This document shows, piece by piece, positions 55,822 to 64,000 of a DNA stretch of 64,000 bases. The translations under genes and the position numbers were made by a program. Within the stretch, counting starts at the first letter, position 1; each line of letters starts with the position of its first letter. Source of the DNA: Bicyclus anynana (Eukaryota; Arthropoda; Insecta; Lepidoptera; Nymphalidae); assembly GCF_947172395.1 (NCBI RefSeq), contig NC_069084.1, positions 5,953,107 through 6,017,106 on the forward strand, written 5' to 3'. The notes beneath the pieces are model-generated. The model was given only the letters and a program-made list of their open reading frames with translations. It did no database searches and had not been told where the DNA came from.

Positions 55822-58800
55822 TTAATAAACTATGCCAGTAATAAAGCACTGCAATTTAACATTCTCCTGCGTGTACAGACACAGTATTACTAACTTCTTA
55901 TGCACAATACTGCAAATGGTTCTGTTATGTGATATGTTGTCCGCACTGAGGAACATTGAGAACTTCTTCGCATCCACTCTGCAATGGCACAACTTTGATA
56001 TGTCTTCGATCGCTACACTTTCTGTTTCGGAATCTGAATGGTCTATTGGACCTGGAAATATACAAATTTGGTTTTTTTTTCACCATAATTAACAATGGCT
56101 CACTGTTGAGCACGAGTAGACTATCAAATTCTATTAATTTTTTTAACCAACTTCACAAAAAGGTGGTTTCTTAAGTCAACCGTATACATTTTATAAGTAT
56201 ACAAATTCAAAGGACAATTGTGGGACATATTTATTATTGAAAGCTCTGAAGTCTGGAAGATGGCTTATAAGGAACATACATATATTATTCTTTCCAAGTT
56301 AGACCTTGACTACAATCTCACTTGATAGTAAGTGATGATGCAGCCTAAGATGGAAGCGGGCTAACTTGTTAGGAGGAAGATGAAAATTCACACCCCTTTA
56401 CGGTTTCTACACGACATCATACCAGACCGCTAAATCGCTTGACGGTACGTTTTTGTCGGTAGGGTGGTAATTAGCCACGGCCGAAGCCTTCCACCAGCCA
56501 GACCTGGACCTATTAAGAAAATTTCAATTGGCCCAGGACCTCAGTCTTGTAATTTAGTCACCCGCACCATCCTACAGCGCATGAACTATAGAATGGATAC
56601 AAAGTACCTTCGAATGCTTCAACTCTTAAATCCTTAAACCGTGTCGACACTTTGGCCATGTCAGTCTTGATCTGTAATGTGAGTTTGCCTTCAGCCGATG
56701 CTCTGATCACCACCTCTTGAGCCATCGTCCTCATTCTGTCTATGGTGGTACGCAACTGCTTGAGTGTGGGCAGCTCTATGGATATCTGTAATGTTTATTG
56801 AATTATGTATATTATTATAAACAGTGGCTTGCCCAAGATTTTTAAATAGGGCAGGCACTAGACATATAAATGATACAAACTGGAAGTAAATAAGAAGGCT
56901 CAGTGTCACACAACAAGCGATTGGAACGAGCTATGCTCGATGTATCTCTGTGTAATCAAATTAGAAATTAGGAGATCCGCAGAAGAACCAAAGTCACCAA
57001 GTCTGATATGAGACTCATACTCAACAGTGAGCCGAATATGGGTTGTTAATGATAATTTCATCAGCAGCCCAGACACCAATAATGAAAATAAAAAAAGGGA
57101 TGCTTCATCTCTGTAACCGACAGAATTAAGTCCAACCTTACTTCTTCGTTATCAACCCATATTTGGCTCACTGCTGAGCTCGAGTCTCCTCTAAGAATGA
57201 GAGGGGTCAGGCCTTAGTCCACCACGCTGGCCCCATGAGGATTGGCAGACTTCACACACGCAGAGAATCAAGAAAATTCTCTGAATGCAGGTTTCCTCAC
57301 GATGTTTTCCTTCACCGTTTGAGACACGTTATAATTAATGTCTTAAAATGCACACAACTGAAACGTTGGAGGTGCATGCCCCGGATCGGATTCGAACCCA
57401 CACCCTCCGAAATCGGAGACAGAGGTCATATCCACTGGGCTATCACTGCTCTAAACTTACTTCTACTGATCTCTAATATAATTACAACTTTAAAGTACCT
57501 ACTTACATCAGGAGTTTGGACCTTCGGCTCATGAAAGTCACTCCACATCTTCCTAGGCACCACTACTACTGGAATGTCATGTGTCACCTGCCTTGATTGC
57601 TGTGATATTACTGATTGCTGAAATAATTAAAAAATAATAGTCTTTTTATAATAACCCTAAGTAAGTAAGTAGTTGACTTGACCAGCTAACACTGCCTATA
57701 TTCCCAAATCTAGACTGAGAATTTTCAACTAACCTCTGGACTAAAGTTTACCTAACTTCATCATCATATTTTAAATTAAAGGAGAGGGGAAATGGAATTT
57801 AGACCCATCATACTTAGGGTGTGAGGGGGGGGGGACGCCAGAGATCGAGTAGAGTGGAAAAGTCTGGAGGCCTATGTCGATGGACAACCTGATTGCTCTG
57901 GTGTATAAATTAAGTAATGAAATGAATGAAATTTTATGCTTAGGGTGATCCAACCACTATCTGATGTTATTGATAATAACCAGAATAGACTGCTTAACAT
58001 GCTATCCGAGGCAAAGGGATGTAGCACCACCAACTTCACAACTCCTGGCTCAGAATATAATTGAAAATTTTGTAGAAGAAAGAAATACTCAGTATCTCAT
58101 ATAGCCTCTCATATGGACTAAGTCAGCTTGTACTAGTTAGTTAGGTAAGTCAGCTTGTACATAAGCAAAACATATGTATGTAGTTATGTTAGTTAGTAAG
58201 TCAACATAAGCAAAAATGCACATATCTAAAATACATAAGTTAGTAAATCAGCTGGTACATAATGCAAAACATATATATTTACATAAGTTATATAAGTAAG
58301 TCAGCTTGTACATAAGCAAAACATATATACCTAAGTTAATTGAGTCAGCTTGATCTTTTGATAACAACAGAGGTGACATGCAACAACTTGTTACATATAA
58401 CTATATTATCCTTATTTCTTTTTTGTCTTACCATTTCGATTTCCAAGGTCAAACATGGGCACTGCTTTTTGGTAAGTTTAATTTTCAATGACTTTGCTGA
58501 CTTCAGTGTCACCAAGGATTTGGCAAGATTTGCTAAAAATTATAAATAGACTCCTAAATTAAACAAATTTGTGATACATTATTTATATTGAAACCCAAAT
58601 AGAGTTTACTAAACATTACTCACTAATCTGGCACTATTAAAAACAAAGGGATGCCAGATTATGAAAATTTTCCAGTTACTAAAATGCACTTTATTATCAC
58701 ACTTGAAAACCCAAGTGATAAGAGCAGTACTTTTACAATGGAATTCATAGAAGTTGTAGGTGCACACCCAGGCGATCATTCACCCGCTGAGTGTCAAATT

Positions 58801-60350
58801 CTCAAACAAATAGAGGTTGAATTCAACACTCAGCGGCTGAATTGACAGCCTTTGTGGCGCAGTGGTATGCACGGTGGATTTACAAGGATCCCTCGCTGGG
58901 CCGATTGAGGTTTTCTTAATTAGTCCAGGTCTGGCTGGTGGGAGGCTTCGGCCGTGGCTAGTTACCACCCTATCGACAAAGACGTACCGCCAAGCGATTT
59001 AGTGTTCCGGTACGAAGTTGTGTAGAAATCGAAAGGAGTGTGGATATTCATTCTCCTCCTAACATGTTAGCCCGCTTCCATCTTAAACTCCATCATCACT
59101 TACCATCAAGTGTGATTGTAGTCAAGGGCTAACATGTAAAGAATAAAAAATGATCCTCTGGGTGTGTCCTTACAACATCTATGAATTCCACAGTTAGTGC
59201 TACAAATGTTGATGGATATTAATCACTTATGCTGTGCTGCTAACACGCTTACTATTCAAATATATAGGTGGCATTGATATGATTACTTCTAATAGGTATC
59301 TCAGTAATACTCATTTTTTTTTCCTGTTAAGTGCCAAAGGCTCCCTATGGGACCACTACAGCAGCACTGGGGGATTTCGAGTGAATTTTCAAGCATTGTC
59401 AGTTGTCATGTCATTGTCTGGATTGTTAAGGATGTTTTTAAGACATCTCTGCTTGCAGTTAGCCGTAAGGTTGGGAATGTGTGTCAGTGTGTCACAGGCT
59501 TCAACCACTAGTTGGTAGAGATGGGTGGCAGCTCTATCGAAATATTTTTGAGACAGCTGATTCATATAGTTAGCTATTGAAGGCAATTGTAAATCTTTAT
59601 GGAGATCGTTATTGTGTACAAACCACGGTGCGCCTGTGATTTGTCGCTGAAACCGGTTTTGCAATCAGTTATACTCACCAGATATGACGCTAAGGTAAAT
59701 GTCCTTATGCTCTTCATCAATGCCAATCATTTGATACTCCGAAAAGAATACCACTTGTGGTATCTCACACCATAGCACAGGTGGTGCAGGGCCGCTGTTG
59801 TCCTCACTAACTATAAAGTACAGCTTGTCATCAGACAAACGTAATACACACTCTTTTGATAACTTTGATATGGTGGTCACAATATCTGAAACAAACAAAT
59901 TTAAATATTACACTAATATTTGTTGAGAGCCATGACAGCCCAGTGGATATGACCTCTGCCTCCGATTCCGGAGGGTGTGGGTTCGACTACAGTCCGGGGC
60001 ATGCACCTCCAATTTTTCAGTTGTGTGCACTTTAAGAAATTAAATATCACATGTCTCAAACGGTGAAGGAAAACATCGTGAGGAAACCTGCATACTAGAG
60101 AATTTTCTTAATTCTCAGCGTGTGTGAAGTCTACCAATCCTCATTGGGCGAGCATGGTGGACTATTAGCCTGACACCTACTTCTGTTCAATGGCATACAG
60201 ACTAACCAGTAAGTAAGTATTGTTGTATTTTAGCACAATCATTCACTTTAATGTGTTGTCTTTAACGAATCCAAAAATCTTGTTGTATAGCTACTTACTC
60301 GTGAACTCTCTCATAGGTCCGGCATCAATCATTATGCCACGGAATTTCAT
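55822..60350 (-). CDS. Hus1: Checkpoint protein Hus1 (9-1-1 clamp subunit)
   Basis: Hus1 forms the Rad9-Rad1-Hus1 ring, a PCNA-like clamp loaded at damaged DNA to activate ATR signalling. Six exons on the minus strand: 60299-60350, 59679-59885, 58432-58532, 57507-57617, 56608-56785, 55822-56051. All junction phases agree and give about 292 residues, against about 280 in human. Recognisable blocks in order: MKFRGIMIDAGPMREFTNIV, ISKLSKECVLRLSDDKLYF, VLWCEIPQVVFFSEYQM, LKIKLTKKQCPCLTLEIEM, QVTHDIPVVVVPRKMWSDF, IELPTLKQLRTTIDRM, KVSTRFKDLRVEAF and the C-terminal RVDAKKFSMFLSADNISHN, ICSIVHKKLV and LQCFITGIV. A stretch rich in Asp, Glu and Ser precedes the last block. Introns hold SINEs, an RTE fragment, a LINE tail and a MITE. 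It converges on Nup62. The final exon has two partial extra copies further downstream. Confidence 0.95.
56285..56575 (-). repeat. SINE family B in Hus1 intron 5
   Basis: The antisense tail 'ttccaagttagaccttgact' through 'cccaggacctcagtcttgta', with the head partly deleted. It stops about 35 bp from the exon 5 donor at 56607. Confidence 0.85.
56895..57000 (+). mobile_element. RTE-type LINE fragment
   Basis: 'aaggctcagtgtcacacaac', 'gattggaacgagctatgctc' and 'ggagatccgcagaagaacca' match the RTE copies at 264-672 and 3763-4112. It lies in Hus1 intron 4, antisense to the gene. Confidence 0.75.
57138..57455 (-). repeat. SINE family A, near full-length
   Basis: From 'ttatcaacccatatttggct' to 'catatccactgggctatcac'; B box antisense 'ggattcgaacc' near 57388. 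It lies in Hus1 intron 4, 52 bp from exon 4. Confidence 0.9.
57618..58431. other. Hus1 intron 3
   Basis: No repeat family recognised. 58120-58345 contains several loose repeats of 'taagtcagcttgtacataag' and 'caaaacatata'. Nothing else is supported. Confidence 0.5.
58125..58350. repeat. Degenerate short repeats (gtcagcttgtacataagcaa)
   Basis: The phrase 'aagtcagcttgtacataagc' or close variants occurs five or six times with irregular spacing of 35-70 bp, each followed by 'aaaacatat'-like text. It is an irregular tandem repeat in Hus1 intron 3. Confidence 0.75.
58735..59196. mobile_element. Palindromic MITE split by a SINE B
   Basis: The left half (58735-58845: acaatggaattcatagaagt, ggcgatcattca) and right half (59149-59196: tgatcctctgggtgtgtcct, tgaattccacagtta) are the two ends of the MITE seen intact at 27671-27810. 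SINE B sits between them. It lies in Hus1 intron 2. Confidence 0.85.
58846..59148 (+). repeat. SINE family B inserted in a MITE
   Basis: The head has the A box TGGCGCAGTGG (58855-58865), but the B box region is deleted between 'tttacaag' and 'ccctcgctgg'. The body and A-rich tail (59139-59148) are present. Confidence 0.88.
59389..59664 (-). pseudogene. Jockey-like LINE ORF2 C-terminal fragment in Hus1 intron 2
   Basis: The minus frame reads RFQRQITGAPWFVHNNDLHK, DLQLPSIANYMNQLSQKYFD and AATHLYQLV, which is the tail after the reverse transcriptase of jockey-like elements. The first residue lies only about 15 bp after the exon 2 donor. The frame is open but 5'-truncated. It is not part of Hus1, because the next true exon keeps phase at 58532. 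Confidence 0.8.
59932..60180 (+). repeat. SINE family A, antisense to Hus1 intron 1
   Basis: Head with A box 'cagcccagtgg' and B box 'ggttcgactac' (changed), then body to 'gtggactattagcctgacac'. The 3' end is cut. Confidence 0.88.
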
Positions 60351-61779
60351 AACTTAAGGCACAGTTATTATTTAACGGATAGCTACACGAACTTGTAATT
60401 TATGGAAAGTAAAATTGTAAATAAATCTAAGCAAATCGAACTTTTCGCGGGTTGTCAGTTGTCACAGCGGGTTGTCCACAGAATATAACGTACTTGTCAA
60501 AGAGTGTATTTTAGTTTTTATAACCATAGACTCAGTTTTGTTCTAATTTTATTTTTTTGGCACAGACTCTTAACCATAGAGTACATTATTATCTAGAGAT
60601 GATCTATGATTTATCCCAAGTAAAATATTTTTAAATCTTACATACTTATTCAAACGAATTAGATCAACTTACAACTAACTACTCTTGTTGTTTGCCCTTG
60701 TTAGGTTAAGTTGAGTTGTAAGCCTGTCATCATTATTAGCATGTGGACGTCTGACCTTTACAATGCAGGACTTTTTCAGCAGCAGCAGGATTTCGGAACA
60801 ATAAAGACTTGAGCCACTTGCATCCAGTGGCTTCCTACAACGTCCTACATCCCGCGGGTTTACCTCATGACCAGCACCTAGTTCACCTGAGGTTCGGTAA
60901 CTTCGCCTGCCCGGGTATATAGACTTTGCCCGGGTATATTATCTAAATACCTACATAAAGTGTGGCCTTCGGCCACGTACATTGATGTTTCTATGTTTCA
61001 TATTAATAGGTTTGAAATACAATATGGATGAAGCCATTTTTTTTTTAATTGTATTTATATTAGGAGTATGCTAATAGTAAAGCAATTTTGTAAAAGTAAC
61101 AGGGTATTTGCGATCATTACTTTCGCTAGAGAGATTTAAAGGGTCAGATTTGCGGCGCTGCCACGGATCCCTGAAAAACGCCCCATACAAAATGGTACGA
61201 TTTAATGACGCCGTAGGTCCATAATGATCGTTAGATTTGTATGGGCGGTCAAACAAAATTAGTAATATCTTTGTTATTTGTGCATTTATGTTTATAGTTC
61301 ATTTATTGAAAAATGTCACATTTAATGTAAGGAAGCTAAAACTGTATGAATTTCCATCTAATTACTATAAAAGATTTTTAATAGATTTTAAAATTTTATA
61401 ATCTTATTTATTTTGCCAATATCCAGTCAATCTTTGTTTTTTTATGTATAAATTAGATAACATTATATCTTCTTAGAAAACAATATATTCAAACCTAGTC
61501 ATCATCCCTATTAATGAAAGGTAACTACATCTTTCAGTAAACTAGAAGTTTTTTTAAGCCAGCCAACTACACATATAACGAAACATCGATTCTATTGAAA
61601 TAGTTTTTAAAAACATGTTGGATCGTTGATCTTAAATTTTGACAGAGTGATAACGTCTAGCGAGGCAGATCACTATTTAATTCGTCTAAGGTCCAAGGCA
61701 AACATATCAAAGGGCATAAAATAGTCCCCTTTATGGAACAAGGGTTGAACCTATTTTTTTATTACCATCACGAGCTCGA
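60351..61779. other. Region upstream of Hus1, no gene seen
   Basis: No supported gene. A small 'tgtggccttcggccac' palindrome is at 60961-60976. 61110-61260 is more CpG-rich ('gatttgcggcgctgccacgg'), unassigned. It is probably the shared upstream region of two divergent genes. Confidence 0.45.
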
Positions 61780-61895
61780 GTACCACCACCGTGGTTCTTT
61801 CAGAAATGGCTTTAATTAAAACACGTCACTGGATTGGCACCGCCTTCAAACTGATCAGAAGGTAGCACATAGGTAAGATGTTATTTTTTGTTTTT
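61780..61895 (-). repeat. Unclassified repeat, inverse of 33135-33315
   Basis: 'ccgtggttctttcagaaatg', 'ggattggcaccgccttcaaa' and 'gatcagaaggtagcacat' are the inverse of phrases at 33160-33300. Confidence 0.6.
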
Positions 61896-62270
61896 TAGTT
61901 AATGTTCACCAATGTTCACTTTTAAGGCGTGATATACTCTAAGGACATCCTCCATCATCATGTAGTCTAAGCCTTAGACATAGACAATAATAAACGTACT
62001 TCCTGCAAAGATGGCGCGTGACGTTTACAATATTTAATTACAGTACCATTTCACCATCTCTTTCAGACATACGAACTTTCTGTATTTAACAACAAAGATA
62101 GCAGATGTGGTGGTTTTGATTGTAACGAATAATAACGAATTGTGGTTATTTTTATTTGAGATTTTATTTATTTTACTAGGTTAATGTGCAATTTAAACTA
62201 ATTTATGCAAACCCACGCATTATTTATTAAATTTTAAAATATACCTTCAGTTTCTTCAGATAATAACTTT
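61896..62270. other. Upstream of the 62271 gene
   Basis: AT-rich; may hold the promoter of the next gene, but no motif is convincing. Confidence 0.35.
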
Positions 62271-63678
62271 ATGGAGAATAACAACAATGCACACTCAAGG
62301 TACGAGTAGATATGTGTACGAATGGACTGATCGATAGTGTCGTCATTTCATAACCAAACCAACTTATTTATTTAAGTAAATATTCGAATTTCCTTTTACA
62401 CTTAGAGACTCGTTGTAAATATGCACAATAAATCAAATTGTTGAGTAGGTATTATAAATTAAGTCTATAAAATTCAATTTTACTATGAGATAGGGGTTAC
62501 CGTTGAGTAACGTTTTTTCTTCGAATTCGATCTTCAAATATTTAACGGATTTAAATTTTGAAAGTAATTAATTTTTAGTTACGGATATGGATAAGGTATA
62601 AAATAATTTTCGACATTTTGTGTTGAATTTTCTGTAAGTCATATGTTTCGATTCTGGACATGTCACTAGTATTTTGTAATAAGTTCAATGTCGAGCGCCA
62701 TGATTGTTAAATATTACGTAGTACGGCACAAAATCCGATTCTCATTGAAATCCTATTGACAATATTGAGTAAATATAGATGTTAATTAATAATAAGTTTA
62801 TAGTATTAGTAAATGTATCTAAATATATTTATTGATGTTATCTTAACTTGAGTAAATTGAGGTTATATTGTTTCGTAACTGTGCCATAGCCGAGCCGAGC
62901 AGTCGGTGCAGTTAGCAGATTCTAAATCTGTATGTTATTAATCTGTTTAATCATACAAATATAGGTAATGCTCTATTTCCAGAAATATTTTGGTATTTGT
63001 ACTATAATCGTATTAGTACCTCTCTATGAGCATGAGCCTACATTTTTTTAATTTTTAAGTATTTATTTGTTTTGTTTATCCCCAAATATATATCATATCC
63101 AAATATATAAATATATAGCATATATTCCCAATGCCTATCAAAATCCTATCGATAACACTTGGATAATAATATAATACTTAGTTTACGTAGACGTATATAA
63201 AAATTACAAACTACTAAATAACTAAAAACTTTTACTAAATTACTTAATTATTTGATAATGGCCGAATATATCTCTATAGAATTTATATTTAAACCTCTAA
63301 TTAGGATAGTAGGTAGGTACCTACCTAATATCTAATAATAAAACGTAAGGAATCCTAATTGATACAATCATCTCTTTATTTTTAATTGGGTTAAAAGATC
63401 AATCACCAAACTCTCGTCAGACATGCGCTTGTAGTTTGCGTGATAAAATAAACAGCATCATCATCAGTATTCAAAAAATACTTTTCTGATATTACAATTG
63501 TAGCACATACAATAATTTTAGGCATTAAAAATGCACATTTTTTGTAAAACTAATTTTGTTTTAGCATGGATGATAACGAAAAACCCAAACTCGAGTATCA
63601 GATAGGGAGACTAAAACTTCTCCAAGCAAAAATAACATCAGAACAGCAAGAGTTTACTGCAGAAATTAAAGAAGAGCC
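62271..63678 (+). CDS. 5' end of an unrecognised gene, two exons, continues past the window
   Basis: Exon 1 62271-62299 begins ATG (MENNNNAHS, then 2 bases) with donor AG|gtacga. Exon 2 63565-63678 (acceptor tttgttttag, donor CC|gtaagt) joins in phase and continues SMDDNEKPKLEYQIGRLKLL, QAKITSEQQEFTAEIKEEP. This gives about 47 residues, acidic and helical, with a heptad-like Leu/Ile pattern that may be the start of a coiled coil. A start at the second Met (63566) is also possible, with exon 1 then non-coding. I do not recognise the family. Confidence 0.5.
62300..63564. other. Intron 1 of the 62271 gene
   Basis: AT-rich with no repeat family recognised. 62885-62935 has a short tRNA-like phrase (see rejected items). 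Confidence 0.4.
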
Positions 63679-63859
63679 GTAAGTACCTAGATTTTTAAGT
63701 TACAAAATATTATGACAAGAGACGCTAAACTTAACACTGGATTCACAGTGCGGGTGCCGGGTCCATCATTTTGTAGATAGAAAAAAGCTCTCCGAGCAGA
63801 GCCCGGGAATTGTAATAGGGTAAAGGATTTTTTTAAATTACATAGAACTCCTCTTCTCC

Positions 63860-63915
63860 CTTCGTGTTGTTCTCTCTGCCAGACTTACGATCCTATTAGA
63901 GCAGCTTTACCTACT
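63860..63915 (-). repeat. Short repeat, inverse of 45779-45838
   Basis: 'gtgttgttctctctgccaga' and 'cgatcctattagagcagct'. The class is unknown. Confidence 0.5.
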
Positions 63916-64000
63916 TTATTGAATTAGGTTTACTTCTACTGAGGACATCTGGTTGTAAAAAATCATTTTTTTCTACTACTATACTCGCAATACGGTATTA

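Noticed and set aside
59389..59664. The minus-strand frame next to Hus1 exon 2 as an extra Hus1 exon
   Set aside because: It follows the consensus donor at 59678, its translation matches jockey-like LINE tails, and exon 2 joins exon 3 (58532) in phase without it.
62885..62935. tRNA-like phrase 'gccgagcagtcggtgcagtt'
   Set aside because: No B box or acceptor stem follows, so no tRNA can be folded.

Overview
This window is eukaryotic nuclear DNA. It is AT-rich, has many small exons with consensus GT/AG splice sites, and is packed with transposable elements. The mix (tRNA-derived SINEs in many copies, RTE and jockey/CR1-like LINE fragments, Helitron-like elements ending in CTAG with (GTTT)n or (GATA)n microsatellites, and many short hairpin MITEs) fits a moth or butterfly. 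I cannot name the species.

Three protein-coding genes can be assembled from end to end, plus the 5' part of a fourth. (1) A MARCH-type membrane E3 ubiquitin ligase runs on the + strand, 25672-38823, in five exons, with a RINGv zinc finger and two membrane segments. (2) Nup62, the FG nucleoporin of the central transport channel, runs on the + strand, 42779-53615, in 13 exons coding for about 837 residues. (3) Hus1, a subunit of the 9-1-1 checkpoint clamp, runs on the - strand, 60350-55822, in six exons coding for about 292 residues; it is convergent with Nup62. (4) An unrecognised gene starts at 62271 on the + strand and runs out of the window, diverging from Hus1.

Layout. 1-25 kb is gene-poor and made of repeats: RTE tails, four or five SINE families, Helitron-like elements and MITEs. 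Its most striking part is a 3.1-kb microsatellite-bounded element (4622-7758) that carries about 2.1 kb of GC-rich tandem repeat built on a GGCCTTCGGCC hairpin. 25-39 kb is the ligase gene, whose introns hold a decayed reverse transcriptase, nested DNA elements and many hairpins. 39-42.5 kb holds tandem MITEs and two more copies of the GC-rich element, inverted, just upstream of Nup62. 42.8-53.6 kb is Nup62, with repeats in nearly every large intron. 53.6-60.4 kb is the intergenic MITE and Hus1; the last Hus1 exon has two extra partial copies downstream, one still open in frame. 60.4-64 kb is mostly plain sequence and the start of the fourth gene.

The genes are unrelated in function (ubiquitin signalling, nuclear transport, DNA damage response) and show no operon-like logic. 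No CRISPR array, prophage or bacterial-type gene is present. The best candidates for something undescribed are the GC-rich hairpin array inside the Helitron-like element and the repeated terminal exon of Hus1.
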